Notes: a model not told the origin generated them from the letters alone. DNA of 64,000 nt from Planococcus citri (GCF_950023065.1 NC_088677.1:15208001-15272000); one strand, 5' to 3'. Counted from the stretch's first letter, positions 37,329-48,328 are shown. Numbers and translations: made by a program.

Positions 37329-39225
37329 AAGGGTTAACGTGAGGTTATCAAAAATTAAAAATACTTTTGAAAATTCAATTTAAGAAATTTACCTACAGTG
37401 AGGACGAGTTTATCTGGAATTTGGCTGTAATGACAAGACTAAAAGCTCTAAGAGAGATGGACTTGTGAGATAGGCTGCTAGAACACAAAAGGCGAGGTGG
37501 AGGTATCCAATACATATACGAGTAGCAAAACTACATACGTACCTTATTATCTGTAGTACCCACGTCCAACCATCTTCAGTTCTACAAAATTTGAAATCCG
37601 AATCTCGTAAATCCAATAGCAAAATTCTATCAACTACATACATACACTCGTAAATGCGGTTTTGGTCTTTGCTTTTCAAGTTCGAGTAGCTATGTAGAGG
37701 TATGTATGTATGTACTTTGACATCCCACTGCGATTTCATTGTTTCTCATATAAAGAGCCGATGCGATGCTATTACATCGATGTAAAATTGTAAACACAAA
37801 CTAATACGAAAAGCAGGATGCATATTGCATTCAATATATGCGGTACGCAGCATAGTGCATTATGCGAACATAGGTACCTTTGTTTTAATCACACGAATTT
37901 TCCAACTCGTCGAGTAGTAGCGGTATGTAGGTAAACTTTTAGGTTCCTTTTTCGTGCTTCGTCGTCGATTTAATATACATCAGTGTGTTGTTCCGTATAT
38001 AGCATACTTTCTTTGAGACGAAACTTTTCGTTGGCTAAACGTTAAACAATGCCCTGTCAACTGCAACGCTGCGTTGACGCGAATGAAAAATAAAAAGACA
38101 GAAAAAAATGAAACTTTACCAGCATCATAATTTAATTAGATTTTTTTCGACGTGAAAATTTGACGTTGGCCGAGAAAAATTGCAAAAGTTTATCGCTTTT
38201 TGTATCGCGTACGAGAGTATTTTGCATCGAACGTGTTAAAGTCGTAAAACTGCTACCTACGTCGAACGATTCGCTATATGTATCGCATCATTTGCGGAAT
38301 GTTTTTTTTCAAAAAGTTCAAGGATATGACGACGTTTTTTAAATACCTTCGCAAGTAGCAATCTGAGCATCGCAGCGAAAAATATTTGCAAACGTGAACA
38401 TTTAATTTGTGTATAGAAATGAAAATATGTATCATCGAATTCCTGCATCGTTCGATTTCCACGATGGAAAAATATACAGGTGCTCATTGCGTTGCCTTTT
38501 CTATAAATGTATTTTAAACTGTAGCACTAAAAAAAAAAAGGTACACAAAACGGTGAAAGAAACAAAACGACAACGACGTCGTGAAAAAATTTCAATAAAC
38601 TGGAATCCTTTCAACACCGATGTATTTTTCGCGCTATCGTTTTCAACGTTATTGCACAAAGTATGTATACACTTCAACGCTAACTAGTAAGTGAAGTAGA
38701 AGGGTGTAGCGAAAGATGGAAATTAGTACCACTGGTGAAAATCTCCGCGAGACGACTACGGCCCGCAATCTAAACTCGAGACTTGACGTATTACAGCCAA
38801 TTTGCAACCCTTGCCCAGAATTTTAGCGGCGTAAAAAGCAGGTGCCATTTCTTATTAGAGAAATTCGCATTGAGCGTTGACCCACTAAGTACTTTACGTG
38901 GCAAGATGAAAAATGAGCCGAGTTTTCAAATCTTTATGATCATCTGTTTCCCAGACATAAATGGCTTTAAGCTTTAAAACGGCAATTTTCGTCTCGCCTT
39001 TTCGTCTTTTCATCCTCCCTCTCTGGTTATTTCTTTTCTAAGTTTTCTCCCGGCGTATTTTTCCCGTTCCTTTGGTGTGAGGAGATGTTGTGCTTGCGCG
39101 AATTAGGTATTTTTACGCCTAACTTTTTGCTTGATTTTCGCCATGCGAGTATTTTTGAAAGATCATTTCTGGCTAAAAGGTCATATGTCATATATCTTTG
39201 GGTGGATCACGAAAGAAAAGTTGGT
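37329..39225. other. unique DNA, no gene seen
   Basis: CpG-containing AT-rich sequence. The frames at 37410-37739 (minus) and 38409-38687 (plus) resemble no known protein. Confidence 0.45.
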
Positions 39226-39297
39226 GGATTTTAACCAAATTCGGCAGAGACTTTCATTTTGAAGTTGGAAGTTACACAAAAAAAATTATAGCTCCTA
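39226..39297. repeat. interspersed repeat R, left half of a split copy
   Basis: GGATTTTAACCAAATTCGG followed by TTCATTTTGAAGTTGGAAG aligns with 20155-20215. The copy breaks off at CTCCTA, and its continuation is found 8.6 kb away at 47884. Confidence 0.7.
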
Positions 39298-39651
39298 CCC
39301 ATGCAGAAAAATAGTACTACTGAAGTAATACTAAAAGCAGTACTACTTTCAGTAGTACTAAATTGAGCAATTCAGTGCTACTGACAGTACTACTAAGAAG
39401 TATTATTGTAGTACTACTGAGAAAGTGTTACTGCAGTACTACTAGGACATATTACTGTAGTACTACTCAAAAGAACTGTACCTAGTACTACATTTTAAAA
39501 TTTTTAAATTAATTTTTAAAAATATTGAGTACATTTGGCACGATTTATATTATTACTACTAATCGTTTTACAAAGGTAAAAAGAACCTTTTAGCGAGAAG
39601 TTTGTTAGATTAGGAAGAAATAACTCTTGCTTCTCAGTTTTTACTATTTAT

Positions 39652-39703
39652 TAGTGCAAAGCTTTTCAAACACCAAGTGTTCATCATCAGGCTTAAATCA
39701 CTA
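39652..39703 (-). ncRNA. hammerhead-like core, inverted-copy instance
   Basis: Mirror of the plus-strand motif at 42994-43045, lying inside the inverted arm. It has the same CTGATGA, hairpin and GAAA order on the minus strand. See that entry for limits. Confidence 0.4.
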
Positions 39704-39796
39704 TTGAACAAAATAACCAAGTCTACAAGCTTATATACTAGTGTACAAGGGTGTGGTAGTTTAACAGTACAAGGGTGTGGCAGTACAAGGGTGTGG

Positions 39797-40507
39797 TCAT
39801 GTGGAAGAGGGTGTGGTTGTAGGTGAGGATGTGGTAGGAGTCATGTCTTCAAGTTTGGTTTTAATAACAGAAAGTAGGATATTTTCTAAGGGTTTTAAGT
39901 CATTATTTAGTAAATTTGTTTTGTTTTTCATCATGGCTATTGCTTCCCTAATGTTTAATTGAGATGGTTTATCTATTTTTTGTATGAGGTTCAGGTTTTC
40001 AAAGGAAGTAGTGTGGTTGGTGGCAATGAGATGATCTGAGAGAGCAGACTTATTTTCATATTTGTATTTAGCATAATAAAGATGTTCCTTGAACCTCTTT
40101 TTGATGTTTCTTTTGGTTTGACCTATATAAATTCCTTGGCAATCTTTACATTTGATTTTGTAGATGCCACTACAGTCTTCAGGTTTGTCTTTGTCTTTAG
40201 TGTTACCAAGAAGGTTTTTAATTTTGTTATCATTGGTGAAAATGGGTTGTATGTTGTGTTTTCTGAAGACTGTTTTCATTTTATTTGTGAGAGGGGGATA
40301 GTAACTGATCCTAACTCTTTTGACATCATCTTTTTCAGCAATAAAGGTTGTGGCATCTCTGATTAGTTTTTTGTTTTCATGTTTTCTTATAAGTTTTTGG
40401 ATAGATGTTTTTGTGTAGCCAAGGTTGGAAGCAATAGACATGATGTTTTTTATTTCTTTATTTTGGTTATTTTTATTTAGGGGGAGATTTAAACACCTGT
40501 GTATCAT
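39797..40507 (-). pseudogene. 3' fragment of Penelope-like ORF (endonuclease end), inverted copy
   Basis: Encodes 236 residues identical to the C terminus of the full ORF at 40537-42900, including the complete GIY-YIG endonuclease region, but lacks the reverse transcriptase. It is part of the inverted arm of the element rather than an independent gene. The identity points to a recent insertion or to the copy being made during the same integration event. Confidence 0.85.
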
Positions 40508-40536
40508 GCTGTTGAAAGCAGCAAATTTTTGGTAAG

Positions 40537-42900
40537 GTGAAGTTGATACCTCTTGATATTAGTTTTCTTAAACAGTGTAGGGTACACAATGTTTTCCCTA
40601 AGTGTGTGGTGTTTAACAGTAAAGTGAAAACTCCTTCCACAAAAAGGGCTCTAGAGAAAGCCAAAACCTATTGGTTAAGCTCTGAGCTTCACAGCCTGTA
40701 TGCAAAAAGATCCAGCATAGAAGTGGAACTATATGCACTTCACAAAAAACTTAGCCAGACCATACCAAAACTGCAGTGGGATGAAATGGAAAGAAAGATG
40801 TTCAGATCAATTGAGGAGAAAAAGAGAAAGAAAAGAAATTCACAAAACAAAAAGTTGAAAAATCTGTTAAAAGAAAAAAGTAACCATAGTGGTGTTAGCA
40901 ATGTTGTTAGTGTCAGTGGCAGTGACAGTAATGGTGTTAATGAGACTACTGTGTATGTGAAAAACCTAACTGATGTGGTGTTCTCCAAAGAAGAATTGGA
41001 TCTTCTAAACAAGGGTCTAAAATTCTCTTTACCACCCATGAGGCCTCCTATTGAAGATATTATTTCTGATGTGGATGCTTCATTGTGGAGAGAGACCTCA
41101 GAAACAAAAATCAGCATAAAGAAAGAAGTGGTAGACATCATCAAAACCCATAAACCAACAAGAATTCCATTTCATCCCCACAACAACACCATCAAAAGCT
41201 TGAGACAGAAAGGTGTCTACTATATGAAAGCAGACAAGGGAAACACCGTAGTGATAATGAAGAAAGATGAATACTTGGAAAAGTGTGAAACCCTTCTTAA
41301 TGAAGGACCTTATGAGAAGTTAAAAAGTGATCCTGTGGATAAAATGGTGAAAGAAGTGAAAAGTTTGGTGAAAACTACTCCCTTCCTTAATAACACTCCT
41401 TTTCCTTCCAATCCTAAAGTTCCTAAAATGTACTGTCTTCCCAAGATCCATAAACCTAACTATCCTATGAGACCAATTGTGGCCAATATCAACTCTCCTT
41501 CCTATAACATTGCCAAAAAACTCCTTTGTAACCTCCAAAACCTTCCTTTTCCTGAAACTCTTCAAGTTAAAAATAATTATGAACTTGCAGAAAAACTGCA
41601 AGGGATTACTATTAATGACACAGACAGGCTCATATCTTTTGATGTACAAAATCTTTTCCCCAGTGTGCCTATTCCTGAGACTTTAGAAATGATAGAAAAC
41701 TGGCTAAAAGAACAAAATATCAACAAAAAAGAAATAACCCATTATATGAATACTATAAAATTATGCACTTCCCAAAACATTTTCCAAATAAATGGAACTT
41801 ACTACAAACAAACAGGAGGCACAGCTATGGGCAACCCCTTATCTCCCTTTTTGGCAAATTTTTTCATGAGCCACCTTGAGACAAAATTCAAAAAGAACAA
41901 TAAAAACTTTCCCAAAGCATGGTTTAGATATGTTGATGACATCCTGTGTATCATTCCTGAAGACTTCAACATTGAGGAATTCCTCAATGCTTTAAATAGT
42001 CTCTATCCTACCATCAAATTCACTTATGAGCTTGAACAACAAAACAAACTCCCTTTTCTGGACATGTTAATCATTAGACATTCTGACCATCTTGAATTTG
42101 ATATCTATAGAAAACCCACCCACACCAATAACTACATTCCTTCAGACTCTTTCCAGCCTTGGAACCAAAAATTTGCTGCTTTCAACAGCATGATACACAG
42201 GTGTTTAAATCTCCCCCTAAATAAAAATAACCAAAATAAAGAAATAAAAAACATCATGTCTATTGCTTCCAACCTTGGCTACACAAAAACATCTATCCAA
42301 AAACTTATAAGAAAACATGAAAACAAAAAACTAATCAGAGATGCCACAACCTTTATTGCTGAAAAAGATGATGTCAAAAGAGTTAGGATCAGTTACTATC
42401 CCCCTCTCACAAATAAAATGAAAACAGTCTTCAGAAAACACAACATACAACCCATTTTCACCAATGATAACAAAATTAAAAACCTTCTTGGTAACACTAA
42501 AGACAAAGACAAACCTGAAGACTGTAGTGGCATCTACAAAATCAAATGTAAAGATTGCCAAGGAATTTATATAGGTCAAACCAAAAGAAACATCAAAAAG
42601 AGGTTCAAGGAACATCTTTATTATGCTAAATACAAATATGAAAATAAGTCTGCTCTCTCAGATCATCTCATTGCCACCAACCACACTACTTCCTTTGAAA
42701 ACCTGAACCTCATACAAAAAATAGATAAACCATCTCAATTAAACATTAGGGAAGCAATAGCCATGATGAAAAACAAAACAAATTTACTAAATAATGACTT
42801 AAAACCCTTAGAAAATATCCTACTTTCTGTTATTAAAACCAAACTTGAAGACATGACTCCTACCACATCCTCACCTACAACCACACCCTCTTCCACATGA
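40537..42900 (+). CDS. Penelope-like polyprotein: reverse transcriptase plus GIY-YIG endonuclease
   Basis: 787-codon open frame. The RT core shows motif A (SFDVQNLFPSVP, D369), motif B (GGTAMGNPLSP from 427) and motif C (YVDD, 465-468), followed by KLPFLDMLI. The C terminus holds a GIY-YIG nuclease: GIY at 665-667, a CxxC pair (C671, C674) between the halves, YIG at 678-680, and a following arginine/glutamate-rich helix. In Penelope elements these two domains carry out target-primed reverse transcription. The frame is uninterrupted and looks functional. The start is uncertain: the frame opens with GTG right at the end of the inverted arm, and the first ATG is codon 84, so upstream coding or an intron in the arm is possible. 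The Penelope subgroup is not resolved. Confidence 0.93.
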   Translation: MKLIPLDISFLKQCRVHNVFPKCVVFNSKVKTPSTKRALEKAKTYWLSSELHSLYAKRSSIEVELYALHKKLSQTIPKLQWDEMERKMFRSIEEKKRKKRNSQNKKLKNLLKEKSNHSGVSNVVSVSGSDSNGVNETTVYVKNLTDVVFSKEELDLLNKGLKFSLPPMRPPIEDIISDVDASLWRETSETKISIKKEVVDIIKTHKPTRIPFHPHNNTIKSLRQKGVYYMKADKGNTVVIMKKDEYLEKCETLLNEGPYEKLKSDPVDKMVKEVKSLVKTTPFLNNTPFPSNPKVPKMYCLPKIHKPNYPMRPIVANINSPSYNIAKKLLCNLQNLPFPETLQVKNNYELAEKLQGITINDTDRLISFDVQNLFPSVPIPETLEMIENWLKEQNINKKEITHYMNTIKLCTSQNIFQINGTYYKQTGGTAMGNPLSPFLANFFMSHLETKFKKNNKNFPKAWFRYVDDILCIIPEDFNIEEFLNALNSLYPTIKFTYELEQQNKLPFLDMLIIRHSDHLEFDIYRKPTHTNNYIPSDSFQPWNQKFAAFNSMIHRCLNLPLNKNNQNKEIKNIMSIASNLGYTKTSIQKLIRKHENKKLIRDATTFIAEKDDVKRVRISYYPPLTNKMKTVFRKHNIQPIFTNDNKIKNLLGNTKDKDKPEDCSGIYKIKCKDCQGIYIGQTKRNIKKRFKEHLYYAKYKYENKSALSDHLIATNHTTSFENLNLIQKIDKPSQLNIREAIAMMKNKTNLLNNDLKPLENILLSVIKTKLEDMTPTTSSPTTTPSST

Positions 42901-42993
42901 CCACACCCTTGTACTGCCACACCCTTGTACTGTTAAACTACCACACCCTTGTACACTAGTATATAAGCTTGTAGACTTGGTTATTTTGTTCAA

Positions 42994-43045
42994 TAGTGAT
43001 TTAAGCCTGATGATGAACACTTGGTGTTTGAAAAGCTTTGCACTA
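42994..43045 (+). ncRNA. hammerhead-ribozyme-like core in the Penelope 3' arm
   Basis: CTGATGA at 43007-43013 is followed by a hairpin (GAACAC, loop TTG, GTGTTT; 43015-43029) and GAAA at 43030-43033, the conserved order of a hammerhead core. Flanking pairs AAGC/GCTT and TAGTG/CACTA close the structure. Penelope elements are known to carry hammerhead motifs in these arms. I cannot place helix III or the cleavage site with confidence, so it may be degenerate or inactive. Confidence 0.45.
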
Positions 43046-43144
43046 ATAAATAGTAAAAACTGAGAAGCAAGAGTTATTTCTTCCTAATCGTTTTACATTT
43101 TATCTATCGAATCATTAATTCATATACCATCCAATTTCATTAAC

Positions 43145-43228
43145 GAAAATTTCCTACCTAACCTGGGATTCGAACCTGCGACCCTACGTTCCTAACTGCC
43201 TAACCTTCACCACTAGACTATGGGGACT
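43145..43228 (-). repeat. tRNA-like segment (SINE head or tRNA pseudogene)
   Basis: Read on the minus strand: CCCATAGTCTAGTGGTGAAG contains an A-box match (TAGTCTAGTGG), and about 35 bp further is an exact B box, GGTTCGAATCC. T-stem pairing fails at three of five positions and no acceptor stem forms, so it is not a functional tRNA. It lies inside the AGTACTACT element, about 50 bp beyond the Penelope target site. Confidence 0.55.
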
Positions 43229-43799
43229 TCAATGGATATAGCACATTTTGAACAATATAAGCATATTATCCTTGTTATTCTGAAATATTTATATATTTTT
43301 TTAAATTGCAGTACATTATTAGTAAGGCAATTGTTTTAATGATATCGCATATTTTTTTTTGCTGCACCAAACACCGCAGATAGCAATTTTCTTTACATTT
43401 TGTCAGTTTCATGCAACTTTGAGACAAATGATGACACTTTATAGCGCACATTTTCGCATATTTTTTCATATTTTTGGAGTAAATAAATGCAAATGCTTAT
43501 TTTAGTTTAAAAAAACGTTGATTTTGAGGTTTTTTCAGGTCGTTACAGCTTTTTCGTGGGGGAAAAACAGCAAAAATCAGTTTGAAAAATGGGAAAAAAC
43601 AAAAATTTTGAAATTGTCAATACAAAAAAATGAATTTTTTTTTATAGCCTATTAATGTTTGATGTTTTTAAGGTTTTTTGATAGCTCATTGAAAATACAT
43701 ACCTACATTTTGATACCTACCCATGATGGAGCAGTTTTATAGCACTTATTTCTGCTGTCTTTGGTTTCTTAGCACAATAATAGGTATTAATGTAATGCG

Positions 43800-43831
43800 T
43801 TTTTTTTTTTTTTTTTTTTGTTTTTTTTTTT
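43800..43831. repeat. poly-T tract
   Basis: A T homopolymer interrupted by one G, just outside the MULE left target copy. Confidence 0.9.
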
Positions 43832-43843
43832 AGATTGTAACTA

Positions 43844-43852
43844 TTTTCTATG
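43844..43852. repeat. MULE target-site duplication, left
   Basis: TTTTCTATG, matching TTTACTATG at 47410-47418 with one difference. Mutator-like elements typically duplicate 8-11 bp, mostly 9. Confidence 0.8.
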
Positions 43853-44157
43853 AGGAGTCCATCCTGACCGGAATCGGAGCAACGTATCTATGACGTCATA
43901 ACTCTATTTCTCTGTCATTTTTTTCTCAGTTTCTACCTTTTCCAAGTATTTTTTTCTGTGCCAATGTTTATTTACATTTATTTTTGATTTTTATCTTATT
44001 TTTATTACGATTTCACGAACCACTTATAATTCTTTTCCATTCCGAACTTCAATGAACGAGATGTATTCTATTAAAATTTAAACCACGGGAAGTAAAAATT
44101 TTCCTTGTCAATAATTGTATAACAACATTAAGAAAGATCAAATTACTTTGTGATAAT

Positions 44158-44163
44158 TTATTT
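44158..44163 (-). terminator. candidate polyadenylation signal of the MULE transposase
   Basis: AATAAA on the minus strand about 30 bp after the stop codon of the transposase. Confidence 0.4.
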
Positions 44164-44191
44164 GTTCCTGATAAACAAGCTTATTCCTACA

Positions 44192-46947
44192 TTATAGATA
44201 TGCGTGATCCTGGCCATCAATAACATTTATAACTTCATCAGATCCTTCTGCTAAAGCACCTCGAATACTCTGCGATTCCATTGAAGATACAAAAGGCATA
44301 GATTGAGTGGCTGTTTTTGTTTTCTTTTTCTTACGTGTCGGGAAAAAGGTTTGCTTGTCAATAATTTTCAAATGAGATACTGGCTTACGTTTTATTTTTT
44401 TCTTTCCGTGATACACATTTATCGCATTATCCAGATTCCTCATGACGGCATTTTCTTCATCCTCAGAGAGTCTGATTTCACCTTGAATTAGGCCCATAAG
44501 AGTCTCCAACTTTGCTTGCATTTCGCCTTGTCTGGAACTGGAACTCCTTGCTTCTAGGACTGTGTCCCTCTCGATGATCATTTCTGATGTTGATGGAATC
44601 TGTAATTCTGTTTCAAAGTGAAAATTTTCGGTTTCGTGAGGCATATTAGTTCTTGCACATGCATGGATGTGTTTACATATTGTAAATTTGAACACATTTT
44701 GTGGACACGAGCAGATGTAATTATGAATACAAATTCGACAAATTTTACACACGTGTCTACAGCACGGAGGTTCCTGCTTCAGTTGTTCAACAACGTATTC
44801 GCCGACTTTCCACGAACCAGATTCCATTTGAACTACATTTTCCAGGTATTCTTGCGATTTATCATGACCTTCTCTGATGGATTTAATTTTTTTAGAAGGT
44901 TCGTCTCGAAGATTTTTGGATAATCGCTCAAATTTTTTGTTTCTTGTAAAACGAAGCAAAGCGTTGATGGTATCATCTGTTCTGGCAACATGGGTACCGT
45001 TCAAATATTGATATTTGATTGTCTTATGCATGCTTTCGAGATGCATGTTTGTATGTATGGGAACACGCAGACGATAGCACATGGCCCAACTATTCGCATT
45101 TCGTACATAATTAGAGTTCAAGTACTTGGCAAATTCAACAGTATCCGGATCGGCATTTAGTTGAGCAAGAAAATTAACCATCTCCGTTCCAAATTTTTGC
45201 TCATCAACCTCGTTCATGATGCTACGCAACGTTTTTAAAACCATAGATCGCTTATCAGTTGGTTTGATAACATGAGATGCTTTCGTAGTCCAGTTTTTGT
45301 TAACATGCCAATGACACAACAATTTTTTTTCAGCTGGAAACATTATCTTTGACCACGCATTATAAAATGCCTCGGCGCCATCGGACATGAAAATTTGAGT
45401 TTTAAACACGTCATTGATGTCATCTAAACCAGAAAAACGTTCCACTGCATTTCGAACATGAATATAGAAGATTTCAAAGATTTTTTCATGCTCTCTGTTA
45501 CTGAGTAAGTACGCGACTGGCATTGCTTCGTCCTTTTCATCCAGGACTACCAGGGTATATAAGATGAAGCCATGTGGGTTAGTTCCGTGAGTTCCGTCAA
45601 TTAGAATAGCTTTTTTAGCAAATTTTATGAACATTTTTCGTTGGAATGTTGTCATAATTACCAATGCAAAATCTGTTTCTTCTAAATCATCGGTTGCAGT
45701 CTGCTGATTCTTATAATACAAAACTGGATTATCCTCCTGCAATAATCTCATCTTCTGAACCCAAATTTCAACACTGGCAGCTTCGTCAGGGTGCATTCTA
45801 CTTTGGTGCTTGATGTTGTACTCTCTCGAAATATTATACACATCACTTGCATTTATTAGATCGATTCGCCTCAGCTGATCCGCATCTGGAGCATTGTCTC
45901 TCACATCCTCTAATATTCTTTTAGCTGGAACACCAATAGCTAACTTTCCTGCGGACAGAACCAAAAGATTGAATAAAAATTAAAATTACAAATAGAAAGT
46001 ATGTAGATTTTTGTTTTATTATTTGAAATCATTAAAATTGAATTGATTCATAATTGATAAAGTGACCATTTGTGTGTTGTACAATACTGATATTATATTA
46101 GTGGTAATCACCTGCAACAGAAGCCCTCTCATTTTCTGTGAGTGTGAGCCTTCCAACCTCACATTCGTGTCCTTTGTGAACTGGATTAAACTGCACGAAA
46201 ATTGTGCCTGTTTTCGAGGTAGACACATAAATGAAGGCAGGACAAGCAACTCCGATCTTATTTGATCCTTTATATTTAGGTTTCTTTGTAGACTCTTGTC
46301 TTTTTGGTTTGAATGAGCGATGACAGATATATCGAACCACTTTTTCTCCATATTTTGACGTTTTTGGTGACGTTTCAATTACGTATTTAGACGTGGTTGC
46401 TTGTTCCTTTTCTTCTTTCCATTTAAAAAAATCTGCAAAATTAAAGTATCCATTTCAGTTTTTGAATATGAAAATTGACTGTAGATAATTATAAAAACTT
46501 GATTTGATGTTGATGATATCAATATCAGTGTTATTAGTGATCAATATTCCAGTTCAAAAAGAATGAAATTGATCAATCATCATTTTATCTACAGGACAGG
46601 ATTGACCAATTTGAAGATTATACTCTTATATACTTGTATCATTTCATTCGTATATTTCATTACCATCACTTACCATCTTCATTTTCGAAATTAAAAGTTT
46701 CTGGCTCAATAAGTTCATCATGTTTCTGTTTCAGATGCGAGATATACTGAAGAAAAGATGGTACTTCACATGAACACTTGTAGCAACAAATTCTTTCGTG
46801 ATGTTTAACAGTCTTGATTGACGAATCAGAATGTTTAGAATCAATGTGCCTTTTTAGATTTCTTTCAAGTGTGTACCCACATCCACACTGATCACAATAA
46901 AAGCTCATTATTACAGAATTTGATTCAATTAAAGATGTATTTTTCAA
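44192..46947 (-). CDS. MULE transposase, three exons, N-terminal C2H2 fingers
   Basis: Predicted exons are 46947-46674, 46432-46112 and 45948-44192, with GT/AG introns, both phase 1. Together they give 784 codons including the stop. Residues 18-39 and 55-76 form two C2H2 zinc fingers. Exon 2 reads FFKWKEEKEQ, VVRYICHRS, GVACPAF and PVHKGHE, a FLYWCH/WRKY-GCM1-like C-C-H-H DNA-binding fold. Exon 3 begins KLAIGVPAKRILEDVR and holds the MULE catalytic domain: the D of ILIDGTHG, the D of FMSDGAEAF with LCHWHV after it, and the likely E of NMHLESMHKTIK. A SWIM finger (CSC, then CKHIHAC) follows. The start at 46947 is the first ATG; a second in-frame ATG sits 13 codons on. Splice sites are inferred from sequence only. 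It catalyses cut-and-paste transposition in the nucleus. Confidence 0.88.
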
Positions 46948-47409
46948 AAAATGACAACTTAAAATAATACATATTTATATTATTTCTTTACGTAATAGAA
47001 ATCAATCAGTTTCCCTCGTAATCGTAATCCCCATCAGGTTTTTTTTCATAAATCACCTGATAATTGACTTGTTGATGAAAAGATAGCAAAAAGATAACAC
47101 ACATCAATCATTTTTTTTTTTTTAATGAATAATTCCAAAATTCATTCTTTTTCTTACAGTAAAGGAAACACATAGTTCAATAAAAAAATTCTTACATCTG
47201 TGAACAGGTTAATAGCTTTGAAAATGTTGTATTGAACAAGTTTGCAAATTACAGGTGTAAAAAAGGTAGAAACAGGTGTAAAATCATTAATCTTTCAGGT
47301 AAATAGGTAAATGTATAGGATACTGGATACTGAAGCTCACAGATGAAAATTTTCAATGAGATATGACGTCATAGATACGTTGCTCCGATTCCGGTCAGGA
47401 TAGACTCCT

Positions 47410-47418
47410 TTTACTATG
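47410..47418. repeat. MULE target-site duplication, right
   Basis: TTTACTATG, partner of TTTTCTATG at 43844-43852. Confidence 0.8.
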
Positions 47419-47883
47419 GGCGTTTTTTTTGCTGTTTTTCGAGCATAATATAGAAATAATTGCCGTATTTACTAGCTACTTAATTTTTTAAATTTCAGAA
47501 AAAACGTGTGCTGGGCAGGTATAATTGAAATTCAAACTCACATACCTATTTTTAACCAATAAGTTTAAGCTTGAACATTGACCATAAAAATTAAAATGAG
47601 AAATTTGTCTAAAGTAGTATTTAGAATGGTACTATAGTACTACTTGATACCATAATACCGAAGTAGTACTGAATAGTCTTACCTAAAGTAGTACTGGAAT
47701 ATTACTATTGTATTACTTGGTATCCCAATACTGAAGTATAACTGAATAGTTATACAGAAGTAGTACTGAAGTATTACTAAGTACTACTTAGTTCTACAGT
47801 ACTGAATTAATACTCAATAGTTTTACAGAAATAGTACTGAAGTAGTACTTTAGTACTACTCATCTATGATTTTCTTGCATGGG

Positions 47884-48110
47884 TGGGTGCCCCTGGAGAG
47901 AAAATATGGGTACTCGAAATATATTTTGAAGAAAAAAAATGTTTTTTCGCTTTAGCCTCTACACAACCTGTTTTGGGAGAATAACACAGTTCCAAAAGAC
48001 AGTATTTGAGATTCATCTGCACTGACCCATAGACCATTTCCATGGAATCCTAGACCACTTTTAGAGATTGAAAATTTGCAAATCATTGAAATTTTTTCTT
48101 CTTTTCAAAT
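47884..48110. repeat. interspersed repeat R, right half of a split copy
   Basis: GCCCCTGGAGAGAAAATATG, TTTTTCGCTTTAGCCTCTAC and CAGTATTTGAGATTC appear in the same order as at 20220-20360 in the unbroken copy. It is the continuation of 39226-39297. Confidence 0.75.
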
Positions 48111-48328
48111 ACCTATAGTAAAAGTCGCTGAATGTTATAACATTTGTCCTGGCCCAATTTAATAACATTAAGCAACTTATAACACAAACAGATTGAAAAA
48201 AAAAACATGATCAATTTCTTACTAAATACATATGTAGGTACATAGATACCCACGTGGTCATTAAACTGAAATTTTGCAAAAATTGTGAGAGAAAGAGTTG
48301 AAAAAAGGTTGAAAAGTATTAAAAATGA

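Larger units (their letters stand above)
39560..43096 (+). mobile_element. Penelope-like retroelement with inverted partial copy and target duplication
   Basis: A full coding unit (plus strand, to 43086) is preceded by an inverted copy of its own 3' part: 39611-40533 is the reverse complement of 42164-43086. Both are 923 bp, with no length change and identical translations. This head-to-head partial duplication is the known pseudo-LTR arrangement of Penelope elements. The 12-bp TAATCGTTTTAC stands at 39560-39571 and 43085-43096. About 39 bp (39572-39610) lie between the left duplication and the inverted arm, like the short extra tail described for Penelope. Confidence 0.92.
43853..47409 (-). 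mobile_element. Mutator-like (MULE) DNA transposon, apparently complete
   Basis: 3557 bp bounded by 48-bp terminal inverted repeats (43853-43900 and 47362-47409) that differ at one position. They start AGGAGTCC and contain TGACCGGAATCGGAGCAACG and TATCTATGACGTCATA. A 9-bp target duplication flanks it. It carries one spliced transposase gene on the minus strand. TIR identity and the intact gene suggest recent activity. Confidence 0.92.
39298..47883. mobile_element. DNA element with AGTACTACT-rich ends, host of two later insertions
   Basis: The left end reads CCCATGCAGAAAA and the right end is the inverse (TTTTCTTGCATGGG). Both ends then carry about 190-290 bp of repeated AGTACTACT/AGTAGTACT words. 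Interspersed repeat R is split exactly here. Removing the Penelope insertion (about 3525 bp) and the MULE with one target copy (3566 bp) leaves about 1.5 kb with no transposase, so it is non-autonomous. The superfamily is unknown and no target duplication is clear. Confidence 0.7.

Noticed and set aside
39797..40507. Independent GIY-YIG nuclease gene
   Set aside because: It is the inverted partial copy of the adjacent Penelope element, identical in translation.
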